A stretch of DNA of 26,078 nucleotides from Planctomycetota bacterium (lineage in GTDB: Bacteria; Planctomycetota; Planctomycetia; Gemmatales; Gemmataceae). The stretch lies in NCBI GenBank assembly GCA_018970845.1, contig JAGWVO010000004.1, forward strand, positions 1 to 26,078. The letters run 5' to 3'. The notes beneath the pieces were generated by a model. That model did no database searches and was not told the DNA's origin. It was given only the letters and a program-made list of their open reading frames with translations. Shown one piece after another: positions 1 to 7,491 of the stretch; within the stretch, counting starts at the first letter, position 1; each line of letters starts with the position of its first letter. Both the position numbers and the translations under genes were made by a program.

Positions 1-50
1 TCAACCATGTAAAGCCCGAAAACCCCGGGCAAACGGTGCCGCAACCTCAT
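1..50 (-). CDS. Partial protein, N-terminus only (cut by window edge)
   Basis: An ATG at position 50 overlaps the TGA stop of the Hsp70-like gene as ATGA, the same junction style used repeatedly in this window. The readable start is MRLRHRLPGVFGLYMV and the frame is open to base 1. Only 16 codons are visible, so no domain can be assigned. The basic start followed by a hydrophobic stretch would fit a cytoplasmic N-terminus leading into a membrane segment. Its position after a TolQ/ExbB-like gene makes a membrane partner of that channel possible, but this is inference. The competing frame through the same bases has no comparable start signal. Confidence 0.45.
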   Translation of the reverse strand, partial: MRLRHRLPGVFGLYMV

Positions 51-1129
51 GGGAGGCACCGCCCGGCGGAACCCGCCATGGCTTCGGGAAGCGGAGCCTC
101 GCGCCAGAGGCCGGCGCTAACCTCGTCGCGGCCCAGCGCCTCGAGCCATTCCAGTTGGGCCAGGAGGGGGCCGTTGGCGTCGAGCGGGCCCAGCCAGTTC
201 TCATGCAGCGCCTCCGCCAGAAGCGCGACTCCGGGAAGGTTCGCGGTGGATCCCAGAACCAGCGCCTTGGCCGGCCACGAGGCCTGCAGCTCGGACAACG
301 CCGCCTGCAACGACCTCAAGAGAGGAGCGCACCAGCGGGTTGTCATCTCCCTGGTCACGGGCAACTTCACGCACCAATCGGCCCCGGCGAGTTCGAGAGT
401 GGCCGATCGGGGTGGTGGCAAGTCCTCGTCAAGCCACCGCATGGCATGGCGGGAAAGTGTTCCATCCAGACCCGGGGTGGCCCTGGGATCACGGCGGCAT
501 TCGCGGATCACGGCGTCGGCCATCCCAGAGACCATCGCCTTGCGCCAGGCGGACAGGGCCAGTTGGCGGAGAACCCTCGAACAACCGACTCTCGCCCACC
601 CCCCGTGCTCCTCGACCACCGTCAGTGTCAGCGCCCGGTCATCACATTCGCAAACGATTCCCGTGGGAGCGGAGGCTTGGGAGCGAGCGGCGGCCCATAT
701 CGCCAACGCCGATGGAGCCGCGACTCGCACCTTCCAACCGGCCGATTCAACGGTTTTCGCCGCGGCGGTGAGAGCCGTGTCATCAAGGTAACCCGGGGCC
801 GCGAGGCATACGGCGGAATCACGCCTGCCGATTCGCCCCAGGGGTTCCAAGGCCGACTCAAGGAGACGATGCGGATCTGCGCCAAGGACATTGGCTCCGG
901 GAATCCCCAGCAGATGCAGGAAGGAACCAGCGGCCCGGGATGGTTGTTCGAGCATGGCCGCCGCGGCCTGGCGACCGCAAAGAACCCCTCCGCGGCCCCC
1001 TTCGGCCACCAGCATCGGAATGTTCGCCATCCCCGAGGAATCAAGCGCCTGAACGAAAGCCCCGGAAGGCCCCAGGCACGCCGCGCGGGCGCGGGTGGCG
1101 TCGAGGTGTAGCGCGATGCCGCTGCCCAA
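47..1129 (-). CDS. Divergent Hsp70/DnaK-like (actin-fold) protein
   Basis: A 360-residue protein resembling only the nucleotide-binding half of Hsp70. Residues 112-147 (PGYLDDTALTAAAK, then a Ser-Ala-Leu-Ala stretch) match the Hsp70 segment with PAYF followed by EPTAAALAY, and VLGSTANLPGV at about 291-301 matches the adenosine-loop motif GGSTRIPxV. The phosphate-1 loop (normally DLGTT) reads HLDATRARA, and the phosphate-2 region around residues 160-172 lacks the GGGT glycines, so ATP hydrolysis is doubtful. No substrate-binding domain follows. The start is TTG: a stop codon lies two codons upstream in frame, and the first beta-strand begins immediately after it. A G-rich stretch (GGGGGTG) precedes the start. 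It lies 6 bp after the TolQ-like gene, in an apparent operon. The fold is fairly secure; the role is unknown. Confidence 0.72.
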   Translation of the reverse strand: MGSGIALHLDATRARAACLGPSGAFVQALDSSGMANIPMLVAEGGRGGVLCGRQAAAAMLEQPSRAAGSFLHLLGIPGANVLGADPHRLLESALEPLGRIGRRDSAVCLAAPGYLDDTALTAAAKTVESAGWKVRVAAPSALAIWAAARSQASAPTGIVCECDDRALTLTVVEEHGGWARVGCSRVLRQLALSAWRKAMVSGMADAVIRECRRDPRATPGLDGTLSRHAMRWLDEDLPPPRSATLELAGADWCVKLPVTREMTTRWCAPLLRSLQAALSELQASWPAKALVLGSTANLPGVALLAEALHENWLGPLDANGPLLAQLEWLEALGRDEVSAGLWREAPLPEAMAGSAGRCLP

Positions 1130-1135
1130 GATTCA

Positions 1136-1984
1136 TCACCCCCGGGAGTGGACTTCCCAAGGCAGCGAAGCCCGGTGGCGGTCACCCGGTTCGGCCTCGT
1201 AGAGCCTTGTCACCAGATATTCGAGGCAGTATTGCTGGCCATCAAGGACGACTTCCTCCTGGTCGCGCTGGACGGCGCTCAGCAGGAACATGAGCACAAC
1301 GCTAAGGGCCAATGCCACCAGGGTGCAGTCGAAGGCGACATTGAGGTGCCGAGTCGCCTCCCCCAACCGTTCACCGACCGATTCGGCGTCGAGGCCCGAT
1401 AGCCCCCCCAGGGAAAGGCTGCTGGCCAACCCCCGGACCGTGCCGAGGAAGCCGATGGCCGGAAGGGCCCAGGCCAGGTAATGAACGGTGGCCATTCCCG
1501 AGACATACCGTCCAAGGTCGGTTTCCGCCTGGGCCCGCACCGTCTCACCCACATCCCGGCCGGAACGGCTCGCGGCGAACTTGGTTAGTGAAAGCCGCAA
1601 CTGGTTGCCAAGCAGGCTGTTTCCATGCCGGGCCATGCGCTGTTCCGTGCGCCGAAGCAGGTCGAAGGCATCGTCGGGCAGAATCCGCACGCCGGGATCG
1701 GTTGGCAGCCAGTCGACCGAAAAGGCACGACGCTGCCTTCCCACCTCAAGCCAGCGGGAACCCAGCAGCAACAACGCCCAGAGGAACGCGGCATAGCAGG
1801 CGATCTGTTCAGGGCCCAGGAAAAGACGGGCTAGCCTTTCCCTGTCCCACTTGGTGCCCCCCTCGAGGGCCTCCTGGCCAAACCAGTGGTACCAAAGGGG
1901 AATGCAGACGGCTCCCACCAAAGACACGGCAACCAGCAATAGCAAGCCGTCGCGGCTGGTTCTTTCGGTTCCGGGTCGGTCCAT
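1136..1984 (-). CDS. MotA/TolQ/ExbB-family proton channel protein
   Basis: A 282-residue inner-membrane protein of the MotA/TolQ/ExbB family, which forms the stator or motor ring that uses the ion gradient to drive a partner anchored in the periplasm. Predicted membrane helices lie near residues 13-33, 60-76, 166-186 and 214-237, with a cytoplasmic domain between the second and third. The family signature is the last pair: LPAIGFLGTVRGL leading into the third helix, then a Thr-Arg-His segment and the helix AFDCTLVALALSVVL. I prefer the ATG at 1984; a longer reading to 2077 adds 31 low-complexity residues. No ExbD/MotB partner is visible in the window; it could be the gene cut off at base 1. 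The Hsp70-like gene follows closely. Confidence 0.82.
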   Translation of the reverse strand: MDRPGTERTSRDGLLLLVAVSLVGAVCIPLWYHWFGQEALEGGTKWDRERLARLFLGPEQIACYAAFLWALLLLGSRWLEVGRQRRAFSVDWLPTDPGVRILPDDAFDLLRRTEQRMARHGNSLLGNQLRLSLTKFAASRSGRDVGETVRAQAETDLGRYVSGMATVHYLAWALPAIGFLGTVRGLASSLSLGGLSGLDAESVGERLGEATRHLNVAFDCTLVALALSVVLMFLLSAVQRDQEEVVLDGQQYCLEYLVTRLYEAEPGDRHRASLPWEVHSRG

Positions 1985-2086
1985 GGCTTCACCAGGGCGG
2001 TAGGTTTCGCTTCCCTTGCGATTTTCCGAAAGGCCGTCGCCATCTGTCAACGGCCCGGGAAGGCAAGTTGGCGCCACTTTCGGATT

Positions 2087-3697
2087 TCAGGATCCGGTCG
2101 CGCCGGCGGGGCGGACCGCCTTCCAGCCAAAGTATACCGGAATTCCCAGCCCCACGAGGATGAGCCCCGGCCAGGTGTATTCCGGGCGCGCCACCAGGAG
2201 CGTTCCCATCATGAGAAGGCACAGGATGAAATACACGATCGGCACGAAGGGGAAGCCGGGGACCCGGTAGGGCCGCTCAAGACCGGGTTGGCGCATTCGC
2301 AAGACAACCAATCCGGCGACCGTGATCGCGTAGAACAGCAGGGAGGCGAAGATCACATAGTCGAGCAGTTCGCTGTAGGTGCCGCTGAACACAAGCACGA
2401 TCGACCAGGTCGCCTGCATGATGAGCGACGCCTGGGGAACCCCGCGCGCGTTGAGCGTTCCGGCCACCTTGAAAAACAGGCCGTCACGGGCCATGGCCCA
2501 GTAAAGCCTCGCGGTCACGAGGATCATGCCGTTGACGCACCCGAAGGTGCTCACCATGATTCCGCACGCCATCGCGACCCGGCCCCAGCCCGGGGAAGCC
2601 ACATCCATCACCGCCGTCCCGACGCGGTCGTCCTGGGCCTGGCTGATTCCAAGCTCCCGGGCCTTTCCGCGATAGATCGACGCCGTGCTGGCCGGTTCCC
2701 TTTCCGCCTGCTCCTTGAGCTGCGCGGCCAGGGCCTCGTCGCCATTGACGGGCAACACCGCCATGTAGGCCAAGTTGCAGAGGATGTAGAGCGCGATCAC
2801 CATCGATGTTCCAAGGACCAGGCTCAACGGCATGTTCCGCCCGGGGTTGCGGACCTCCCCGGCCGTGAGCGTGACATTGGCCCAGGCGTCGGCTGAGAAA
2901 AGCGACCCGACCATCGCCGCGCCCGCCACCAGGGCGAAGGCGGCGTACGGCCCCATGTCGGTGAGCATCATCGTCCTGCCGACGCGGGCCGTGTCGAGCG
3001 CCGGAACCCAGGCCCCGCCAAGGTTCGCCCGCACGACCGACCAATCGATGGCGACAGCCAAACCCATGACGATGACCAGCGTGAGCGCGAGCAACTTGGC
3101 CACCGTGAACACATTTTGAACCAAGGCTCCCTGGGCCACCCCGAGGCAGTTGATGAATGTCAGAAGGATGATGATTCCCGTGGCGATCAATTGGCCGGTG
3201 GTGATCGTGAAGAACTGCCTTTCGAAAATGGTCACGGGTTCGGGCATCCACGGCAGTTGCAGCGGTATGTTCACCTCCATCGGAACCTTGAGGAGGATGG
3301 CCTCGGACCCCGCTCCCAGAAAGGGAACAAGCACGCCCAAAAACTTCGTGAAGGCGACGGCGACGGCGGCGATCGACCCGCACTGGATCACCGTGAAGGC
3401 GCTCCAGCCGTAAAGGAAGCCCCACAACGGGCTGAACGCTTCCTTGAGAAACACATACTGCCCGCCGGCCTTGGGAAACGCTCCGGCCAACTCGGCGTAG
3501 CACAAGCCTCCCAAAATCGTCATGAGGCCCGTGAGCAACCACAGCGCAAGCAGCCAACCCGCCCCGCCGACATCGCGCGCCATGTCGGCCGAAACGATGA
3601 AGATGCCTGATCCGACCATGTTTCCCGCCACAAGCATCGTGGCGGTGAACAGGCCGATGCGGCGTTGGAAGCCATCCTCGGAGGCTTGGCAACTCAC
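2087..3697 (-). CDS. APC-superfamily amino-acid permease (LAT/SteT-like)
   Basis: A 536-residue integral membrane transporter of the amino acid-polyamine-organocation superfamily, with about 12 hydrophobic segments. The unwound first-helix motif GNMVGSGIF is at residues 25-33, and GEVRNPGRNMP at about 280-290 is the conserved cytoplasmic segment of the family. A hydrophilic loop at about 318-365, rich in Glu, Ala and Arg, is longer than in typical bacterial members. The start is taken as GTG at 3697, which overlaps the preceding permease stop as GTGA; an upstream reading to 3940 would only run over that gene in another frame. The nearest characterised relatives are L-type or Ser/Thr exchangers, but the substrate cannot be read from sequence. 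Confidence 0.88.
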   Translation of the reverse strand: MSCQASEDGFQRRIGLFTATMLVAGNMVGSGIFIVSADMARDVGGAGWLLALWLLTGLMTILGGLCYAELAGAFPKAGGQYVFLKEAFSPLWGFLYGWSAFTVIQCGSIAAVAVAFTKFLGVLVPFLGAGSEAILLKVPMEVNIPLQLPWMPEPVTIFERQFFTITTGQLIATGIIILLTFINCLGVAQGALVQNVFTVAKLLALTLVIVMGLAVAIDWSVVRANLGGAWVPALDTARVGRTMMLTDMGPYAAFALVAGAAMVGSLFSADAWANVTLTAGEVRNPGRNMPLSLVLGTSMVIALYILCNLAYMAVLPVNGDEALAAQLKEQAEREPASTASIYRGKARELGISQAQDDRVGTAVMDVASPGWGRVAMACGIMVSTFGCVNGMILVTARLYWAMARDGLFFKVAGTLNARGVPQASLIMQATWSIVLVFSGTYSELLDYVIFASLLFYAITVAGLVVLRMRQPGLERPYRVPGFPFVPIVYFILCLLMMGTLLVARPEYTWPGLILVGLGIPVYFGWKAVRPAGATGS

Positions 3698-5205
3698 CGG
3701 GAGTGCCCTTGGGCGGCTTGCTGAAGCCTGAGCCGGCTGTGGCGGATCCCGTAGCAGAAGTAGATGGCCAGCCCTATCGCCAGCCAAATGAACAGCCGCA
3801 ACCAGTTTTCCCAGCCCAGCGAGAACATCAGGAGCAGGCACAAGGCGATTCCCAGGATCGGTGTCGCCAATCCGAAGGGCGCCTTGTAACCGCGGGGCGT
3901 GTCGGGATGCGTCACGCGCAACACCAGGACCGCCGCGCAAACGACCACGAAGGCGAACAGCGTGCCGATGTTCGTCAGTTCGGCAAGCAGGTCAAGCGGC
4001 AGGAGGCTGCCTCCCAAGGCCACGATCAGCCCGGTGATGATCGTGGATTTCCAAGGAGTCTTGAACACCGGATGAATGTCGCTGAAGAAAGCCCTTGGCA
4101 AAAGCCCGTCGCGCGCCATCGCCAGGAAAAGCCTCGGCTGGCCGCACATCATCACCAGGAGCACCGAGGTGAGACCGGTGATCGCGCCAATCGAGACCAG
4201 CAGCCTGGCACCTTGGAATCCCACATGCTCGAAGGCGTTGGCCACGGGAGCCTCCTTCTGGATCTCGGCGTAGGGCACCATGCCCGTGAGGACCGCCGCC
4301 ACGGCGATGTAAAGCACGGTGCACACCAAAAGGGAGCCGATGATTCCGACGGGCAAGTCGCGCGAAGGGTTCTTGGCTTCCTCGGCGTTGGTGGAAACCG
4401 CGTCGAAGCCGAGGTAGGCGAAGAAAATCAGGGCCGCCCCGGCCATGACGCCAGCGGGAAGCTTCGTCACCGGGTTCACCTCGCCCCAGACGAGGTGCCC
4501 GAAGAAGCTCACTCCCCCGTAGCCGTAAGGGGCGAAATTGTCCGTCCAGTTGCTCAACTTGACATACGGGAGGCCGGCGAAGATCACGAACAGGACGACC
4601 CCGAGTTTCACCGCCACCATGATCCCGTTGAGGATCGCGCTCTCGCGGATGCCCCTGACGAGGATGGCCGTGACGATGATCGCGATCACGAAGGCCGGCA
4701 AGTCGAGCCAGTGGCCCGTGGTGACGATGCTGCCTTTATACACCTCCAGCGGGGCGTCTCCCAGGAAAGCGGGAAGGCTGACTCCACCTATCTTCATCAA
4801 GTCCTGGAAATACTTCGACCATGAATGCGCGACGGCGCAACTGGCCACGGCATACTCCAAGACCAGGTCCCAGCCGATGATCCATGCCATCAATTCCCCG
4901 AGCGTGAGGTAGGCGTAGGTGTAGGCGCTGCCCGCCACCGGAGCCATCGAGGCGAATTCCGCGTAACAAAGGGCGGCAAAGATGCACGCCAACCCGGCCA
5001 CGACGAACGAAAGCATCAGGGCCGGACCGGTCGTGTCTCGCGCGGCCTTGCCCACCAGCACGAAGATTCCCGCGCCGATGATCGCGCCGATGCCCAAGGC
5101 GACCAATGACCAAGGGCCCAGCGCCCGCTTGAGCCGCTCGCCCGACTCAACCTCCTCCATCACATGCTCGAGCGATTTCGTCGCGAAGAGTTGTCTCAGG
5201 CCCAT
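3694..5205 (-). CDS. APC-superfamily permease (cationic amino-acid transporter-like)
   Basis: A 503-residue membrane transporter resembling the CAT branch of the APC superfamily (YfnA-like). An N-terminal cytoplasmic stretch (LFATKSLEHVMEEVESGERLKRALG) is typical of CAT proteins. The first-helix motif GIGAIIGAGIF is at residues 38-48, and FFAYLGFDAVSTNAEEAKNP marks helix 6 and the following loop. About 12-13 membrane segments are apparent. Its start overlaps the end of dtd by 10 bp, and its stop overlaps the next permease start by 4 bp, so the three genes are probably translated from one mRNA. CAT-like bacterial proteins carry varied amino acids, so the name does not prove a cationic substrate. 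Confidence 0.9.
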   Translation of the reverse strand: MGLRQLFATKSLEHVMEEVESGERLKRALGPWSLVALGIGAIIGAGIFVLVGKAARDTTGPALMLSFVVAGLACIFAALCYAEFASMAPVAGSAYTYAYLTLGELMAWIIGWDLVLEYAVASCAVAHSWSKYFQDLMKIGGVSLPAFLGDAPLEVYKGSIVTTGHWLDLPAFVIAIIVTAILVRGIRESAILNGIMVAVKLGVVLFVIFAGLPYVKLSNWTDNFAPYGYGGVSFFGHLVWGEVNPVTKLPAGVMAGAALIFFAYLGFDAVSTNAEEAKNPSRDLPVGIIGSLLVCTVLYIAVAAVLTGMVPYAEIQKEAPVANAFEHVGFQGARLLVSIGAITGLTSVLLVMMCGQPRLFLAMARDGLLPRAFFSDIHPVFKTPWKSTIITGLIVALGGSLLPLDLLAELTNIGTLFAFVVVCAAVLVLRVTHPDTPRGYKAPFGLATPILGIALCLLLMFSLGWENWLRLFIWLAIGLAIYFCYGIRHSRLRLQQAAQGHSR

Positions 5206-5678
5206 GTCGCCTCCCCCGGGGTTGCGGCCCCCGCCGCGACGGGCGTGTCGATCACCAGGGTGACCGGTCCGTCGTTGACCAGTTCGACTTCCATGTCGGC
5301 GCGGAATCGACCCGTCGCCACCGGAACGCCGAGCGCCTTGAATTCGAGCACCAGCCGTTCATAGAGCGGTTCCGCGAGGGCGGGCGGAGCGGCGTCGACA
5401 AAGCTCGGCCGCCTGCCTTTCTCACAATCCGCATGCAGCGTGAACTGGCTCACCACCAGCACGGATCGCTCCAACTCCCTAACATCGAGACTCATCTTGC
5501 CCGCTTCGTCGGCGAAAATCCGCAAGTTCGCTATTTTGCCGGCCAGCCACTTCGCTTCCACCGCGCTGTCGGACTTGTGCACCCCGACCAGCACCAGCAG
5601 CCCGGGACCTATCGCCCCGACTTCCTCGCCGCCAACCTTCACGCGGGCCCTGCTGACCCGCTGGACAACTGCTCGCAT
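5196..5678 (-). CDS. dtd: D-aminoacyl-tRNA deacylase
   Basis: A 160-residue cytosolic enzyme that hydrolyses D-amino acids (and glycine mischarged on tRNA-Ala) from tRNA, protecting translation from non-L residues. Both family signatures are present: SQFTL at residues 77-81 and the Gly-cisPro motif NDGPVT at 135-140. It begins MRAVVQRVSRARV, as usual for Dtd. The length is about ten residues above the usual 145-150 because of an Ala/Gly-rich tail that overlaps the next gene. It is first in an apparent operon with two amino-acid permeases. Upstream (5679-5793) is an AT-rich divergent spacer towards a small plus-strand gene. Confidence 0.97.
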   Translation of the reverse strand: MRAVVQRVSRARVKVGGEEVGAIGPGLLVLVGVHKSDSAVEAKWLAGKIANLRIFADEAGKMSLDVRELERSVLVVSQFTLHADCEKGRRPSFVDAAPPALAEPLYERLVLEFKALGVPVATGRFRADMEVELVNDGPVTLVIDTPVAAGAATPGEATWA

Positions 5679-5715
5679 CCCGCACCTGAAGGGCCATCGT
5701 TCTTGATATTTGGGT

Positions 5716-5721
5716 TATAAT
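5716..5721 (+). promoter_or_regulatory. Candidate -10 element
   Basis: A perfect TATAAT in an AT-rich pocket of the spacer between dtd and the small plus-strand gene. No good -35 lies 16-18 bp upstream; the nearby TTGATA is only 7 bp away. Transcription from here would give a leader of roughly 70 nt to the start at 5794 or 5800. Confidence 0.35.
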
Positions 5722-5799
5722 ATGAAAATGATTGTTTTTCGTCCGTCGCAAGGGATTTCCCGTGAGGCGGCGTCAAGCAGGAGATCGAAACCCGTGGGA

Positions 5800-6048
5800 A
5801 TGGACGACTTTTCACGACACCAGCAAGGCATCATCAAGCGGTTTTATGACAATCGCGAGACGATCGCGTTGCAAAAACTGGGTGAGTTGGTGACGGAACT
5901 CTATCTGGCGCAAGGCAAGGAAAGGGCCAAGCTTTGGAAGCAGGCCGAGCAGGCCCTCAAGGGCCTCAAGTTGCCCGAGGACCGGATCAGCCACATCATC
6001 TCGCAGGACAGCCCCGAGCTATTGGCCCAGGTCATCAGCCAGCGCTAG
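5800..6048 (+). CDS. Small conserved planctomycete-type protein of unknown function
   Basis: An 82-residue, charged, soluble, largely helical protein with no signal peptide or cysteine. Recognisable landmarks are QQGIIKRFYDNRE at residues 8-20, KLGELVTELYLA, and LWKQAEQALKGL. I recall similar short proteins annotated as hypothetical in planctomycete genomes; no function is known to me. The start is ATG at 5800; a GTG two codons upstream (5794) has a better-spaced AGGAG at 5779-5783 and may be the true start. The stop codon overlaps the lpxA stop on the other strand in a shared CTAG, so the two genes converge with no spacer. Confidence 0.8.
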   Translation: MDDFSRHQQGIIKRFYDNRETIALQKLGELVTELYLAQGKERAKLWKQAEQALKGLKLPEDRISHIISQDSPELLAQVISQR

Positions 6049-6866
6049 GCCGCCTTGCGATCGGACTGCTGGGCATGGAATGTCATGTTGATGCCCCTGC
6101 CGGCCGAACGGATGAAGGCGATCATTTCCGCGACGACATCGACATCCCCGAGTTCGGACTCGGCCTTGTCCAGCGCCGTCGACAGGTTTCCGCCGTCTCG
6201 GTAGATGATGGCGTAGGCCCTGCGCACCGCGTCGATTCCCGAATTCGGAATTCCCGCGCGCCGCATTCCCACCACATTGATGCCGCAAACATGATTGATG
6301 TGCTGCTGGATGATGAACGGTGGGATGTCCTTCGTCGTGGAGGAAACACCGCTCAGCAACGCGAGGCGGCCCACCCGGCAGTATTGATGGATCGCGCTGT
6401 TTCCTGAAAGAAAAACCCCGTCCTCGATTTGGCAGTGCCCGCCCATCAGCGCGCCATTGGCAAGGATGCACTTGTTGCCGACGATGCAGTCATGGGCGAC
6501 ATGACTGCCGGCCATGAAGAAGTTGTTGTCTCCGATGCGGGTTTCGAACCGCTCGGTGGTGCCGCGGTGAACCGTCACATTTTCCCTGAAGATGTTGTTG
6601 TTGCCGATCACCGTGCGGGTTTCCTCTCCACCGAACTTGAGGTGCTGCGGCACCTCGCCGATGATCGCCCCGCTGTAAACGGTGTTGCCTTCGCCCATTT
6701 CCAAGGGGCCGACGAGCATGGCATGCGGCCTGACAACGCAGCCGGAACCCAGCCTCACCCTGCCCTCAAGAATGCAGAACGCGCCGATCTCGCAGTCATC
6801 CCCCACATGGGCGTGGGGCGAAACCAGGGCGGTCGGGTGGATGCGGGCCGTGTTGGAGACAGGCAT
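6045..6866 (-). CDS. lpxA: Acyl-ACP--UDP-N-acetylglucosamine O-acyltransferase
   Basis: A 273-residue cytoplasmic enzyme that performs the first step of lipid A synthesis, moving a 3-hydroxyacyl chain from acyl carrier protein to the 3-OH of UDP-GlcNAc. The N-terminal two thirds is a left-handed beta-helix of hexapeptide repeats (IHPTALVSPHAHVGDDCEIG onward). The motif GSHVAHDCIVGNK places His122 and His125 at the same positions as the catalytic pair of the E. coli enzyme. The C-terminal helical region (GIDAVRRAYAIIYR) is the usual LpxA tail. No lpxB, lpxC or fabZ is adjacent. A 7-bp inverted repeat lies just upstream of the start. It implies a lipid A-containing outer membrane. Confidence 0.96.
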   Translation of the reverse strand: MPVSNTARIHPTALVSPHAHVGDDCEIGAFCILEGRVRLGSGCVVRPHAMLVGPLEMGEGNTVYSGAIIGEVPQHLKFGGEETRTVIGNNNIFRENVTVHRGTTERFETRIGDNNFFMAGSHVAHDCIVGNKCILANGALMGGHCQIEDGVFLSGNSAIHQYCRVGRLALLSGVSSTTKDIPPFIIQQHINHVCGINVVGMRRAGIPNSGIDAVRRAYAIIYRDGGNLSTALDKAESELGDVDVVAEMIAFIRSAGRGINMTFHAQQSDRKAA

Positions 6867-6879
6867 GGAATACCCCCAT

Positions 6880-6899
6880 GGTTCGCGTCACGGCGAACC
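6880..6899. repeat. Short inverted repeat upstream of lpxA
   Basis: GGTTCGC at 6880-6886 and GCGAACC at 6893-6899 are separated by 6 nt. The repeat lies 14-33 nt before the lpxA start and downstream of the DUF151 gene. It could be a leader hairpin or an operator. No T-run follows on either strand, so it is not a standard intrinsic terminator. Confidence 0.35.
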
Positions 6900-6983
6900 T
6901 AGACGGTCACTCGTAAGCTGCCTCATAATCACTGCTGGAACAGAAAACCAGCCCAACCGGCCCAGAGTCAACCATTGGATCGG

Positions 6984-7370
6984 CTAAAGGGAGTTGGCTT
7001 CCTCAATCACGCTTTCCTCGACATAAATCGGCACATCAAGCGTGACCGCCAAGGCGATAGCGTCGCTGGGCCGGGCGTCGACCTCGAACATCTCGCCTTC
7101 GCGGCGAATCCGGATGCGGGCGAAATAGGTTCCCTCGCGCAATTCATGGATGATCACATCCTGTGTCTCTCCCCCGAGGATGTCGATCACCCCGCCGATG
7201 AGGTCGTGCGTCAGGGGCCGGGGAGTCTGGATCTTGCGAACGCGGTGATCGATGCTTCTGGCCTCGAAGAGTCCCACCACCATGGAGAAATGCCTCGTGC
7301 CATCCACTTCCATGAGGGTGATGGAGTGGGCGTCCTGGTTTTCGCACAGGACAATCCGGCGCAGCCGCAT
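6984..7370 (-). CDS. Bifunctional nuclease-family protein (DUF151)
   Basis: A 128-residue protein made almost entirely of one DUF151/BFN domain. Landmarks are LMEVDGTRHFSMVVGLFEA, RPLTHDLIGGVIDILGG, and VDARPSDAIALAV followed by PIYVEESV, all in family order. Plant members have been reported to have RNase and DNase activity; bacterial members are mostly untested, so biochemical function is open. I use the ATG at 7370 because the family usually starts just before this strand; a TTG at 7415 would add 15 residues. It lies 117 bp upstream of lpxA on the same strand and is divergent from the gene at 7492. Confidence 0.9.
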   Translation of the reverse strand: MRLRRIVLCENQDAHSITLMEVDGTRHFSMVVGLFEARSIDHRVRKIQTPRPLTHDLIGGVIDILGGETQDVIIHELREGTYFARIRIRREGEMFEVDARPSDAIALAVTLDVPIYVEESVIEEANSL

Positions 7371-7491
7371 GCAAACTGGCAAGGCAAACCCCCCATTGGG
7401 CGGAAGAGCGAACAATGCAGCCCCGTTGACCTAATGTTAAGGAACAATCGGCGGTGCAGGAACCCGCCGCCTTGATTCAGCGGAACCATCC

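Noticed and set aside
155..1111. Plus-strand open frames across the Hsp70-like gene
   Set aside because: No ribosome site or recognisable content; the minus-strand frame has Hsp70 motifs and a coupled start.
2484..3692. 402-codon minus-strand open frame in another phase
   Set aside because: Overlaps the LAT-like permease, whose conserved motifs are in the other frame.
3703..4824. 373-codon plus-strand open frame
   Set aside because: Antisense shadow of the CAT-like permease; the hydrophilic Gln/Glu/His-rich text reflects the complement of membrane-helix codons.
5703..5721. TTGATA plus TATAAT as a full sigma-70 promoter
   Set aside because: The two boxes are only 7 bp apart; the -10 alone is kept as a weak candidate.
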